Source: Motacilla alba alba
Taxonomy: Eukaryota > Chordata > Aves > Passeriformes > Motacillidae
Assembly (NCBI RefSeq): GCF_015832195.1
Contig: NC_052027.1
Location: forward strand, 1,178,001-1,242,000
Reading direction: 5' to 3'
Length of the DNA stretch: 64,000 nucleotides
Part shown: positions 10,985-22,984 of the stretch, piece by piece
Position numbering within the stretch: position 1 is the first letter of the stretch
Layout: each line of letters starts with the position of its first letter
Notes under the pieces: model-generated
Told to the model about the DNA's origin: nothing
The model's database searches: none
What the model saw: the letters and a program-made list of their open reading frames with translations, nothing else
Position numbers and translations under genes: made by a program

Positions 10985-12142
10985 GCTGGAGGCACTAAAA
11001 CATCACACACAGGGCTCCTATTCGTTGTGACCTCGGCAGGGAATTTCCTTCCAGCACCTTTCCCTCCTGCAGGCGGGATAAAGGCACCGATATTCAGTGT
11101 TAACCACCTCTGCCCTGCCGAGGGCTGGAGCAAAGCAGAGGTTCTGCTCTCACAGCTGAGCAGCACAGACTGAGCCCAGCCCAGGCTGCTCTGGTGGATC
11201 CTGCCCCCGTTCCCAGATTGTCACCTCCTGTCCCCTCAGAGAGCACTGGGAGCAGCCTGGGCTCTCCTGGGGCTGCGACCTCCTCCTCCTCCTCCTCCTC
11301 CCAGGAGCTGCCTGAGGAACCATGGCCTGATTTAACCTGCACTAATTCCCTCAGTGCTGGCAGTAGATGTTGGGAATTGCTGGAGAGCACGTTCCTGTGG
11401 GGAGGAAAAGGAGCCTTTCCATATGGGCTCAGCCTGGGCTCCTTCCCTCAGGAGAATCTGCCTGCAGATTTAAATAGAAAATAACCCAAATTTAAATCCC
11501 AGCCTTCCTCGGATTCTCTGCTTTCTTTCTGCCTCTCTCCACCCCCTTTCATAATCATATTTAAACCCTGCAACCCAAAAGAGCTCTCTCCAACTCCGTG
11601 TAAATTCACATTCCTGGGAGTTTTCCTCCCAGTTTGTGACAGTGTGATTTGCTGCACAACATCTAAAGCTCCACCATGTCACTTAATCCTTTTCTAGTTC
11701 AGTAAAAGCACAAATCACAAGTGGGATTTGGTGGGTTAGAAAAGGACAAATCAAAACTAAAAGGCAACATTCCTCCACCCATTGGAGGGTTGGGTTCACC
11801 TGTGATAAAACCTGCTTTAATCAGCAGTTATTCTTTGGAAGAACTCTCACTGTAACAGAGATAAATATGTTAAAAATTCTTCAAAATACGACAGGCTTTT
11901 CTGTTCTTCATTTATCATTTTTGTACGAGAATTGATTGTCTTTACATTGCACAGCTCCATCTGTTCAAACACAAAGTTACCATTAAACAAAAGCCAGCGT
12001 TCAGGAATTCAGTGTTAATGGCAATATTATGAGAGCAGGAAAGCTGTGCCTGCGTTCCCAGCTCTCCAGGCTTTCCTCAGAGGACTGCTGCATTTCCTCT
12101 GCATCCAGATTTTGCTTTAAATAAAATAAATGTGGTATTTAC
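10985..12142. other. Intron-like sequence
   Basis: Contains the (TCC)n tract at 11279-11301 and otherwise no recognised element. Confidence 0.35.
11279..11301. repeat. (TCC)n microsatellite
   Basis: An uninterrupted run of CCT/TCC triplets of about 23 bp. Confidence 0.9.
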
Positions 12143-12191
12143 CTATTGACAAAGCCAAGGGAAGGAATTGTTCCTGCCACCAGCCTGGCTG
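12143..12191 (-). CDS. Candidate coding exon 18
   Basis: A 49-nt segment with strong acceptor TCTGCCTTTATTTTTAG and donor CAATAG|GTAAAT. The frame entered with 2 nt reads ARLVAGTIPSLGFVN and leaves 2 nt. This fits exon 17, which leaves 1 nt, and exon 19, which supplies 1 nt. It is 370 bp from exon 17. Confidence 0.5.
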
Positions 12192-12561
12192 CTAAAAATA
12201 AAGGCAGAGAATTCGAATCTCAAGAGGCAGTTAAAAGAAGCAAGGAAATTCTTCTGCATAACACAACAGCTTTTCCTTTCCCTTTCCAAGTTCCCCTCCA
12301 CACTGACACTTTCTTTTCCTGGATTTTTGCAGTAGGAGGGAAAAACCCCATTTAAATTTCCCTGCAATAGCAGAGATTGCAGCAATAACCCCTGACCCAG
12401 CAAAGCAAAACAAACTGGAGGAAAATCTTTGGATTTCAAGGAGTTTGCCCCAAATAAAATCAGAGAACATCTGAGGTGGAGAGTGCTGCACAGCAAGGGT
12501 GGGAGCAGAGCACTGCCAGAGGCAAGGCTGTTTCCCTGGGAGAAACCCCAGATCAGCTTAC

Positions 12562-12636
12562 CTGGCCTGAGCAGTAATTCAAACATGGGATCTGCATCTC
12601 CACGGGAAAACTTCACCATGCTCAGAAACTCCAGCA
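12562..12636 (-). CDS. Candidate coding exon 17
   Basis: A 75-nt segment with a textbook acceptor, TTATTTTTTTCCCCAG, and a GGCCAG|GTAAGC donor. Only the frame entered with 2 nt is open. It reads LEFLSMVKFSRGDADPMF and ends in a leucine-rich ELLLRP stretch with 1 nt left. The mixed charged and hydrophobic composition looks like a real helical protein segment. I do not recognise the family. Confidence 0.6.
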
Positions 12637-14640
12637 CTGGGGAAAAAAATAATAATTTCAGTAATTTATCAAATTAGAGGAGCAGAGATGAGGCTTAAAG
12701 GAGTAAAGTAAAAAAGAAGACACAAACCCAGTGCCATGGCAGTATGGGGAAAATGTCCATTATGAGGAGCAGGAAAACATGGGATAAAAAATCTAATTAT
12801 GCACCCACTGGAGGCAGATTCCAGTCATATGGATTTAAACGCAGCAGTTAGCTTGGGAAGACTGGAATCCAAACCAGTCAAAGCTTTTCCTTCCAACCCA
12901 GACTAGCGGATGGCTCTGTGATCCATGCAGAGCTCGTGCCCTGACACTCTCCTGGATTGCAGCTGGGGCAAGCAACAGACCCCCAGCTCAGGGAAGGGAA
13001 GGGAGGGGAAATAATTTAAAATCCTCTAAAATCCCATCCTCGCGGCCCACTGTCCCCCGACCAGCCCCCAAAGCAAACCCAGCTCTGCTCTGAAGCAAGC
13101 TGCCACGGCAAGCCTGGCCCAGAGTCAGTGCTGCTCGTTCCTGGGGTGCTGGCCCAAAGCAGCTCCACCTCTCCGAGCTTCTGCAGGAAACTCCCCCATC
13201 CCCAGCCTCTGGAATGGCCCAGGAAGGGCCAAGGAGCCAAGGAAAGCCCAGGCAGAGAAGAGCGGCATGTGCTGCTTACAGGGGGAACAGGAGCTGTGCT
13301 CAGAAACAAATCCCATCCCCGTTCCCAGGGCTGACCTCTGCCACCCCTCCTGCACGCAGAGATGGCTCTGCAGGAAAGCAGTGGCCCTGCTTGTTAAGCA
13401 GCACTTCCTCAGGTGGACACTTCCATTTGAATTTCTATTTAAGCTCCGTTTCCCAGTGCCCTGGAGTGGCTGAGGGGCCTGTAGGAACTTCCCATGGATC
13501 CCAGCTGAGCGATGAGGGAATTACGGAGCCGGAGCTACGAGCCCTGTTATTATGCCAGAAGAAAAGTGGTGCCTGCAGCAAGTCCTGTGAAGGATCCAGC
13601 ATTGCCTGGGACAGAGAATTAACACAGCTCCCAGCACAGGTCCCTGGAGAGAGCAGCCACGTCCCAGCCCATTAGGCACAGAAAACATCCGAGGAAGCTT
13701 TGCACTCTGCGTCCTTCTCCAGCCATCAGCTCAGCTTTTTCCCCTCTCTCTCTCCACTTATAAAAGATAAAATCGAGCGAGTCAGGATCCAAAGGAGACG
13801 TAGTGTGGGTGAAAACAACAGCAAAGCCTCTTGTTCCCCCTGAGCAGCCCCAGCAGGCGCTGCCCGGCGCTGATCCGGGCCACGTGTGCCACAGCAGCTC
13901 CTAAAGATTCAGGGAAAGGTGATGAGTCAGTTCCTCTATCTTGATCAAATTCAGCTGGAACTGCAACAGCAGCAAAATGCACTTTTATCTCCAAGAGGGG
14001 GAGAGAAATAGAGGGCACAGATTAGACACAAAGGACAGAAGCAGCACATTCCCAAACCCGAGATGCTCGTTAAGGCACGAGGAGAGAAAACCAGTGACAA
14101 ATGTGCTCTGCTGTGAGGCCCAGGGTGGAAAAGGTAAAGAAAATGTACATTATGCACAGGACATTGTAATTCTTTCCAGCACAAAGTTTGCAGTGTTTCA
14201 GTGCAAGAGAAGGAGCCAGTTGCTGATGAAAGGCTGAGCGCTGCCTCGGCAAGGCAGGTGAGCTTCCAGCAGGATAAAACACAATGGGAATGCAGGAGAA
14301 AGGGGGATTAGACCATGAAATATAAGCATGACACCATTAAAGAATATTATGATACTTCACAGTGTAGAAAGAATAAAAAGTGGCATCACTGGGCTGTGAA
14401 AGTTCTTTCCTCAGATAAATCTCCAGCGTTCCCTGACAGAGGCAGAGGGAAGCTCTTGCTTCAACAGTTTCTCTAATTGGTTCAATTCCTTCAAAGGCAC
14501 TGGGAAGCTGAACACCTCTCACTGAAATTTCTGGAGGCAGAGAGGAGTCTCAGTGCTGGTGGGGGTCCCCCAGCCAGGCCAGGCTGCACCACCCAGGGAC
14601 CCCAGGGTGATCCCCTGCACCCACGGGCACTGTGGAACAG
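12637..14640. other. Intron-like sequence
   Basis: No repeat family assigned. Several small open frames on both strands, none with convincing borders. Confidence 0.3.
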
Positions 14641-14998
14641 CTGCTGCACCCAGAAACTGGGGTGAAACAGGGAGATCCTTGGTACCCAAAAAACACCTGC
14701 TGCACCCAGAAACTGGGGTGAAACAGGGAGATCCTTGGTACCCAAAAAACACCTGCTGCACCCAGAAACTGGGGTGAAACAGGGAGAGCCCCTGGTACCC
14801 AAAAAACACCTGCTGCACCCAGAAACTGGGATTAAATACAGGGAAATTCCATGGTATCCAACAAACAGCTCCTGCATCCAGAAATTGGGATTAAATATAG
14901 GGAGATTCCATGGTATCCAACAACACCAACAGCTGCTGCACCCAGAAATTGGGATTAAATACAGGGAAATTCCATGGTATCCAACAACACCAACAGCC
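14641..14998. repeat. Minisatellite with units growing from 56 to 64 bp
   Basis: Units start near 14641, 14697, 14753, 14810, 14869 and 14933. The left units (CTGCTGCACCCAGAAACTGG then GGTACCCAAAAAACAC) are nearly identical. The right units carry ATTAAATA, CCATGGTATCCAACAAC and extra CAACAC, and are longer. A 196-codon minus-strand open frame across it is an artefact. Confidence 0.9.
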
Positions 14999-17592
14999 CT
15001 GGGCAAGAGCCTGAGCTCTGCCCACAGAGTGGGAAATGGGTGCACTGGGCTGGACAAGGAGCATAAACAGCAATACCCCACCTACAGCAGAATGTGAATC
15101 CCACCACGTGAGTCCCAGAAACGCTCACAAAATCCCCCTGTGTGACAGAAATCCCAGTCCCAGCAGGGCCTGAAGGTGCTCCGGGCCCTGGGAGTGCCCC
15201 TGAACGAGGCAGTCACACAACAAAAGCCTTGTTTGGCCTGCAGAGTTTGAAAAGGACTCCGTTTGAGCTTGAGGGATTTTTTTCCCCCTTCAGTGTTCAT
15301 CTCTCCTGTTTTAAAGGCACCTCAAACGATGTTTTCTGAGAAGCTGTAAGCATTTGTTTTATCCACAGGAGTGCTCTGCCATGTGAAAGGAATGCAGAGC
15401 TGCCAAACCCCACTGCTGGCTGTTGGTGATGCTGGGGTCCTTCACCACACAGCACCTGCTGCACAACAGGTACTAAAAACCTGCCTCTGCTGAGCAAAAA
15501 TAACCTTTTTTCTATAAAAATCACCATAAAGGCAGCCCCATAAGTGGTCCTACAGCTGCCAGGGCGGAGTTCAAGAAGGAAAATGTCCTTGGGAAATAAG
15601 CAAGGCCTTGTATTAAAATGGAAATTTAGATTATAAACCTGACAGAAATAGATAAAAAGTTAAAATATACATATTATATATATGTTATATCCACGTCCTT
15701 GAAAAAAAAAAAGCCGAAATAAAGAAATAAATAAAACATTTCACTCACAGCTTTTAAAAGGTTAAAATCAAACACAACAAACTCTTAGCAGGCAGCGAAG
15801 GACTGGAGTAGTTCCTACTGAAGGGATCTAAACAAGATAAATAGGAGGCAGAAGGGGATGACACAGCAGCTCATTAGGGATGGTTCACAGAACAATCTTA
15901 TCAGTGAAAACATTTCCCCCCCTCGTTTTAAGAAAGCATTCATTTAGCAGGAAAATTAATTCTGAGCCTTGACTAAAGGAAGCCTGGAGCCTTTCAGCAG
16001 GGATGGAAGGGACTTGTTGGGTGCTTGATTTCCAATTTATGCCCCAGACAAGCCTGGAAATAGCAGGATTTGATTCAGGTTAAAAATCCATTCTTTAATT
16101 ATTTCCCTGCTGGGAGCTGTGGGCAGCTGGTGCACCCTGCTGCTGCCCTGGGGAAAAGGAAACTGGGGAGCATCCCAGGGAAAATGGGGAGCTGGGAATG
16201 AGCAGCTTTAATGCTATTCTGACTTTTCCTACCACAAAGGCACTGGTGGAACTCCAGAGCTGGTTCTGGGCAGGCTGAGCTGGACTCGGAGCTCCTGGTG
16301 GGTCCCTTCCATTCATATCCTGTGAAAAGCCTTGATTGGTTTTGTTTGCTCTGAATAAAATGTGGCATTTTCCACTCTGCTAAAAAAATAGATGCTTCAG
16401 TGCCCAAAAATTACAATCTACCATCTAATTTATTTTTTTAAAATTTTTTTTTTAAATTTTGTTTTGGAACTGAACTACTTGCACCCACTTGAAATTGAAA
16501 ACTCCAACATTTCATTTTCTTTTTTAAACATGGGCTCCTGCAGGAGCGATGGCAGAGATTCCTGGGGCCTGGAGCTGGGTTTTCATTTAGATAAGCTGCC
16601 CATGGCCAGAGAGGTTATTTACCTTATCCCCACCATCTCTGGGCCTGGGACAGCTCCTCGGGAGCATCAGCAAGTCTAAATCTTGTGCTGCCAGGGCAGG
16701 GGGAGCAGGGAGAAATTATCAGCCATGTCAGACCCTTCAAACATGCAGTAATTCCATAACCATTAGGTTCCCCCAGGGCATTCATCATCCCTGACAGTGC
16801 AGCAGTTCCTGTCTCCCTCTGCCACAAACCCAGGGGGAGAGCAGAGCAGGCTGCACGGAGCCCAGGGAATAGCAAATTCCAAATTAAACATCTTCTTCTT
16901 CTCCCTTAAAAGTCATTCATCCCTTCTTAATCCTAAACTGCTTGAACAATCATATTTCCCCGAGCTCCTTCCTCCAGTGGGAGCTGCTCGAGACACAAAC
17001 ACAGCAGCATTTGATCAGAATTCATTACAGTGGCAGGAAAGGGTAAAGTGACCCAATCACTGCTCCTTCTGCCAAGCCAGAGGAGCCAGACCCTCTACGA
17101 GCATCCAAACTAAGGATGATGATTTATTGCACTAATTCTCCACTTAGGACTCACTTCAGGAGCCCCCCAGCCCTCAAAGCTGAGCCCTGTGTCTGCGCTG
17201 AGGAAAATGCTTCACGTGATAATGACCTCAGAAATTATCCCTCTCTTGTGAACAACGAAAATTAACTCCTAAATGAGGAATGTCTCTCATTCCTGGTGGG
17301 GAAACTGAGGAACAAAGCACTTCTGGCTGTCCCCTGCAGGCAGAGGGGGGGTGCTGGCACTGCCCACAGCAGCTCGGGGGCTCCGGGTTCATTCCACGTC
17401 CCACAGGCTGTCAGTCTGTTGGGTTTGGGTCTCAGAGCCCAAACATTGTCCAGAATAATTCCAAACCTGTGCAGCTGCCTGAGAGTGACACCCTCCTGGG
17501 GCCTGGAGCCAAACCTCAGCCCCTGCCTTCCACACCTGCTGCAAATCCTCCATCCTCTGCAGAAAACAGGGAAGGACAACCTGCACGTTGTG
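14999..17592. other. Intron-like sequence
   Basis: Contains AT/A-rich tracts at 15650-15720 and T/A-rich tracts at 16424-16460. An exon-like segment at 16623-16687 was rejected on phase. No other feature seen. Confidence 0.3.
15650..15720. repeat. AT-rich microsatellite and A-run
   Basis: ATATACATATTATATATATG followed by an 11-A run. Confidence 0.7.
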
Positions 17593-17745
17593 ATTTCATG
17601 GAATCACAGAGTCCCAAACCAGTTTTGGAAGGACCCTAAAGCCCACCCAGTGCCACAGCCACAGGCAGGGACACCTTCACTGTCCCAGGAGGCTCCAGGC
17701 CCCAGTGTCCAACCTGGCCTTGGGCGCTGCCAGGGATGGAGGAGC
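17593..17745 (-). mobile_element. CR1 LINE fragment
   Basis: TTTCATGGAATCACAGAGTC, AACCAGTTTTGGAAGGACCC and AGTGTCCAACCTGGCCTTGG show an inverted CR1 3' end, including part of the terminal ATTCTGTGA-type repeat. Confidence 0.85.
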
Positions 17746-18465
17746 TGGAAACTTCCAGCATTTCCTCTCTGCTGCAGCAATCCAGTTCCGCTTCTGAAAG
17801 CTCTCTGTGCTTCCAGCCCAAACACAGACGGAACAGTCCCAGCCCAGGAGGAGCCCCTGGCCAGCGTGGCACTGCCAGCCCTGCCCTGCAGCAGCCCAGC
17901 TCAGGGATGGGAAGCTGGCAGGAGGCACAGAACACCCGGAGCATCGCTGGCAGCAGCCAGGGCAGCATCAAACACCAGCTCAGTGGCAGCAGTGCGGGGC
18001 TGGAGTCCCAGCAGCAGCGAGGTTTCACCAGGGACAGCCCCAGGAGCTGGGCTGGGGATGTGCTGAGCGCTCAGGGCAGCCCGGAGGAAGCCAGCCCAGC
18101 CCTCACCCATCAGTGCAGCACCAGTCTGGGGGCTCACACAGCCCAAGGAAGAGCAAAGCAATTCTAGAAACTCCGTTTAAACAGGCTCAGATCTGGCCTG
18201 GCTGTGCTGCCAATTCCTCCTTGCACATTCCTGCCTTGTACAAAGGGAAATAAGAGCAAAATCTGGCCCCCAAATTGCCAACGGCTCTCTGAATGCTAAT
18301 TTAGGCTTTTCGAATATCCAAGTACATAGAAAAGCACAGCTCAGGTTTGAAAAACAACCAGAACTGGCTTCAAAATGTCTGCACTCTCTTTTTGGACGCT
18401 CCCCAGGCAGAGCACAGCTCCTCCCCATGGCCAAGGCTGCATCCCCGAGGAAAATCTGCATTTAC

Positions 18466-18548
18466 CTGGGCTGCAGCCAGGCCTCACACCTGGAGCCCCA
18501 TCGCGCTGCTCTCCATCCAGAAGCTCCTCAGGTGTCAGCAGAGTGTCC
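18466..18548 (-). CDS. Candidate coding exon 16
   Basis: An 83-nt segment with acceptor GGAACTGCTTCCCAG and donor CAGCCCAG|GTAAAT. The frame entered with 1 nt reads DTLLTPEELLDGEQRDGA and leaves 1 nt. It is the only segment found between 32.6 and 12.6 kb with the 1-in, 1-out phase required by exons 15 and 17. The acceptor pyrimidine tract is short, so the start is less certain than the end. Confidence 0.4.
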
Positions 18549-19016
18549 CTGGGAAGCAGTTCCTGGCTCCAGGAGGAGTTTGAAGCGTCAGGGGTTTGTC
18601 ACATCCCGCAGAAGGCTTTTCCAGAGTTGTCCCAGCATGGCTAGCAGAGCCCAGACCTCCACAGCCACATTCCCAGAGCTGCAGTGACTGTGGAAAACCA
18701 GTGGCCAGCAGGTTGGAAAGTTTCTTTCACAGACTCCGAACTGTTTTTATTGTTATCATGTACAGCTCTTATCCCTTAGCACTTCACCTCAGCAGTTATT
18801 TTAATTAAGCTTCCCAATGTCATGATTTTCATTCAATTCCATCGAACCAGGGCCAGCTCATGTTTTTAAAAAATTGATGAGCACCTCTTTGAGACTGGCA
18901 CACCAGGCAGAAGCTGCGCAGCTGCCTTAGGGTTGCCAGCCCAGACACAAATATTCACATTGTGGCAGCAAGAATGCCCAGGAATTCTATTGTACAGCAT
19001 AGTAACCTGCCTGGCA

Positions 19017-19300
19017 ATTAACCAGCAATTAATTGCTTCAAAATACATTCAGCTGAGCACTTTGAGAATGGGCTGATTATTTATTTGGAATTTGAAACCC
19101 TTGAAACAGCCCCAGTTCCCCTGTACTGGTGCTCCCCATTTTAACCAGCTCCCATTAATCAGCAATTTTAACTGGTGCTCCCATTAACCAGCAATTAATT
19201 GCTTTAAAATAGATTCAGCTGAGCACTTTGAGAATGGGCTGATTATTTATTTGGAATTTTAAGCAGCCCCCAGCCCCAGTTCCCCTGTACTGGTGCTCCC
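19017..19300. repeat. Tandem duplication, period about 166 bp, two copies
   Basis: Copy one starts ATTAACCAGCAATTAATTGC at 19017 and copy two starts the same way at 19183. Both continue with TGAGCACTTTGAGAATGGGC and CCCCTGTACTGGTGCTCCCC. The copies differ at a few bases and by a short deletion in copy two. Confidence 0.9.
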
Positions 19301-20254
19301 CAGTGGTGCTGCTGGCCTGGCAGGGCTGGTACCCCTCAGCAAGGAGGGAACACTGACAATAAAATTTATTCTGATAAATTTTAGGGCCCCGTTTGGAGGC
19401 TCTAAACATGTGCATGATGCACATTAACAAATATCTCAGATTTTATCATCACAGCCTCCCTCTCCCTGCTTATTGTACATTTCATTTTCTCCAGTGAGTC
19501 AGATGGGACAGAATATTCCATCTCTGGGAGGGAGCAAATGTCCCATCCAGCAAAACAGACACTTCTGGATGAACTTGTGCTCTCCAGACCAGTTCCTCCA
19601 CAGATAAATAAACCACAGGGAAATTCAGGTTATCAAGTAATTCTCATGGATATGATAGAGTAGAAATGGAAAATTTGAAAGGAAAATTATCTCCGAGTAT
19701 TTCAAAGTGACTGCAGAAATAAACTAGCTTTTTGAAATGATAAGATACACAATAATATTTCTATTTCAATTCTGATTTTTATATTTATTTATTAACAACA
19801 AGTATTTCAACCTCCATGTCCTCACCTTGTATCCCTTTTAAAATAATGTAAAAAAGGATTTTCCCAAAGAATTTACAAAAAAATAAATTAAAGAGAAGCA
19901 GGAAGATGGGAAAGGTGCTCTCCCACAGGCTCATTGTTCCTTTTTCCAGAGGTTTTCTCTCTGGAGCATCCTGTGATCAAAATGAGAACCACAGTGGCAC
20001 CTTCCAGACTGCAGAGAAATCATTAAACTGACAGATTTGCAGGATCCCATTATCAGGACTTATCAAATATCTGCATTTATATTGGAAAATAGGAAATTGC
20101 TGTTGAAAATGAGGCAGAAAAAGCGGGATGGAAGGCATTTTAGCCGTGCAAAATTCAGGTGAAAATTCTAGCAGATACATTCATTTCACTCTTTAGGAAT
20201 GCAGACACACAGCTCAGGCTCCTGGTGCATCGTGCAAGGTGTGATCAGAGCCTG

Positions 20255-20672
20255 GCCATCAGAGGACAAGGTCTGCCATCAGAGGACAAGGTCTGCCATC
20301 AGAGGACAAGGTCTGCCATCAGAGGACAAGGCTGGCCATCAGAGGACAGGGTCTGCCATCAGAGGACAAGGTCTGCCATCAGAGGACAAGGTCTGCCATC
20401 AGAGGACAAGGCTGGCCATCAGAGGACAGGGTCGGCCATCAGAGGACAAGGTCTGCCATCAGAGGACAGGGTCTGCCATCAGAGGACAAGGCTTGCCATC
20501 AGAGGACAAGGCTTGCCATCAGAGGACAGGGTCTGCCATCAGAGGACAAGGCCTGCCATCAGAGGACAGGGTCTGCCATCAGAGGACAGGGTCTGCCATC
20601 AGAGGACAGGGTCTGCCATCAGAGGACAAGGTCGGCCATCAGAGGACAGGGTCTGCCATCAGAGGACAAGGT
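20255..20672. repeat. 20-bp minisatellite, 21 copies
   Basis: GCCATCAGAGGACAAGGTCT repeats with no length change; AGAGGACA occurs every 20 bp from 20261 to 20661. Variation is confined to bases 9-15 after AGAGGACA: AGGTCTG, AGGCTGG, GGGTCTG, GGGTCGG, AGGCTTG and others. Since 20 is not a multiple of 3, one 20-residue cycle appears in all three plus frames, producing false open frames of about 185 codons. Confidence 0.97.
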
Positions 20673-22389
20673 TTTCCTGCCTTTCTGGGGAGCAGGGAGG
20701 GAATAAAGGCACATTGTGTCTCACCTGAGCTGGCAGTGGCTCCGTGAGTCAATGGCTCTTGCTCCCAGCCAAGGGATTAAAGCTCCTGTGCTCTGCCAGA
20801 CCTCAAACCATGTTCAATTCAGCCAGTCTGTGATAGCCCTCGCTCCCTCTGGGACTCCCTTCCTCATCCCTCAGAATTTCCGACTCTCCTCTCCCATTTT
20901 CCCAGGTGTTTTCTGGCAGGGGCTGCACTTGAGCCCTCCCAGGTCTCCTGTTGGAGCCCAGGGGAGCTCTGAGCCATGCAAACCAGGCTTGTGAAGCCTT
21001 CATGAGCCAGCACAAATCCAGGGATCACACCCCTTTGCCATTCCCTAAGGGAATTTGCATTTTCCACAACTTTTTCAGTGCCCAGATTGCAGGGCACCAC
21101 AAGAACCAAGTGCAGCACTGCTTTTGGGATGCTTTAAGCTGAACCCAGTTGCTGATGGTACCTGGACTGGAGGCTGTTGGGGAGCTCTCCTCGTCCTCCT
21201 CTGCCTTCACGTCCTGCCCTCGCTGTCCTGGGCGCCCCGCGGGTGTCCTGAGGGATCAATCACCATTTCACATGGAGGGAGGTGTCCCTGCCAGGGCAGG
21301 CTGGAATGGGACCAGCTTTAGGGTCCCTCCCCACCCAACCCAACCCATCCCATTCCAGCAGCCTTTGGCGTTACAGATTGCAAACACGGCGACAAAAATC
21401 AGGAACTACCCTCTTCCCAAAACAACAGAGATGGAAGAATAACCCCAGGCTCTCGTGACCCCTCGTGCCCTCCCCCAGGACAGCAGATGTGCTGCTGGTG
21501 TCACAGGAGCAGGAGGATTCTCCTGAGCCCACCTGCAGCTCCGGGGGAGCTGTAAATCCTCTCTTCGGGCACTCGGCAGAACCCATCTCCTCTCATCTGC
21601 TCTCTTTATGGCACCTCCTCGGGCTGCCAGAACTGGGATTTATGGACTGCCAGCAAAGTCCACAAGGCCAATATCTTCCTCCAGCAGCTTGCAGTGGCCA
21701 GGGAGGGCAGTTGAAGGCAGCATTTCACTCGCTGCACCCTCAGAGCTGCACAGTGTTCCCAGGCAAGGAAAATGTACGTGTATTGGGCTAAGTAAAACAA
21801 AATTAGGGCACTGCTTTGGTGGTGTTCCTGTGAGGAAAGTGGAGCACGGCATGGCAAAGCACAGCTGGGAGCTGTGGGAGGTGTTTGTGCACCAGTGACC
21901 CCATAGGGACCTGCACCACTCCGTTCTTTCTCAGACTCTGAGGGGAATCCCCCGTGCCCGGGGCAGGGTGAGAGGGGCAGCCAGCCCCGGGCTCCGTGGC
22001 ACTGGCACGTCCTGAGCTCCCACGCCATCCATTCCCTCCCCTGCCTGCTCCCCAGGAGAGCAGTCTGCTTTTTGTGGACCAGTTGCATTTAGAGGCTGAA
22101 AAGAGAAGAGGCCCTTGAAGATTCAGAGGATAAAAATAATTACCTTTGATTCTGAAAATCAATATCTTTTTTTAACCAATCTGGCGAGACTGCATCCAAG
22201 TGATTAGTTAAGGAAAAAATTATTTATGTAAGATTAGTACTTAAATGTCTCCAATCAGATATTCATTGGCATAATATTGAGGGGGCAATTGTGAAGTATT
22301 AACTGACTTAGCACAAACAGGTTGAAAAAACAACAACTATTCTGTCTTGAAGGGAGCCAACAAGAAATGAGAAAGACTTTTTACAAGAG
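20673..22389. other. Intron-like sequence with one CR1 tail
   Basis: Apart from the CR1 tail at 21285-21365, nothing is assigned. The part 22085-22325 is AT-rich and non-repetitive and could be a conserved element. Confidence 0.3.
21285..21365 (+). mobile_element. CR1 3'-end fragment
   Basis: GTGTCCCTGCCAGGGCAGGC, then GCTTTAGGGTCCCTCCCCAC and CAACCCATCCCATTCCA, is the CR1 tail in the sense direction. Confidence 0.6.
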
Positions 22390-22640
22390 CATGGAGTGCC
22401 AGGGCAAGGGGAACTGCTTCACAGTGACAGGGCAGGACAGATGGGATATTGGGAAGGAATTGTTCCCTGGCAGGGTGGGCAGCCCTGGCACAGGTGCCCA
22501 GACCAGCTGTGGTGCCCCTGGATCCCTGGCAGTGCCCAGGCCAGGCTGGACACTGGGAGGTGTCCCTGCCATGGCAGGGTGACACTGGATGGGATTTGAG
22601 GCCCTTCCAACCCAAACACATGATTCTGTGACTTTCCAGA
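22390..22640 (+). mobile_element. CR1 LINE fragment, sense
   Basis: AGATGGGATATTGGGAAGGA, GCAGCCCTGGCACAGGTGCC, GAGGTGTCCCTGCCATGGCA and a terminal CACATGATTCTGTGACT give a CR1 3' end with its tail repeat. Compared with the copies at 23693 and 37336 it lacks about 20 bp between ACACTGG and GAGGTGTCC. Confidence 0.9.
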
Positions 22641-22984
22641 CCAAAACCGAGTTACAGCCAGACCAAGTGACTGACCCGGGGTCACACAGGCCACCTGCAG
22701 CAGAGGCAAAACCAGCACCGACACATTCCAGACCAAGCCAGTGGGAAACCCCAGCTCATCCCTCCTCTCCTGATCCCTGAGCCACGCTTTCAGCACCACA
22801 GGACCGAGGCTGGAATTCCAATGCAGTTCCACGCCGTGTTCAGCAGCTCATCCCAAAGGATTCTTCTGCCTCATCTGAGTACAGCCATCCACATGCACAC
22901 GAGCATCTGCACAACTGCTCCCTGGGTGAGAAATATTTCAAAACATGCCCCCTGCAAGGGGAGAAGCAGCTGCCCCCCTCTTTC

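Noticed and set aside
16623..16687. Exon-like minus-strand segment with a good acceptor (CCCTGCCCTGGCAG) and GTAAAT donor
   Set aside because: The frame needed by the neighbouring exons meets a TAA just before the donor; the remaining open frame does not fit the phase.
17296..18066. 256-codon plus-strand open frame
   Set aside because: It crosses an inverted CR1 copy, is rich in proline, serine and glutamine as expected for GC-rich non-coding DNA, and overlaps open frames on the other strand.
20159..20747. Two plus-strand open frames of about 185 codons with a 20-residue repeat
   Set aside because: A stop-free 20-bp unit yields the same cyclic peptide in every frame.
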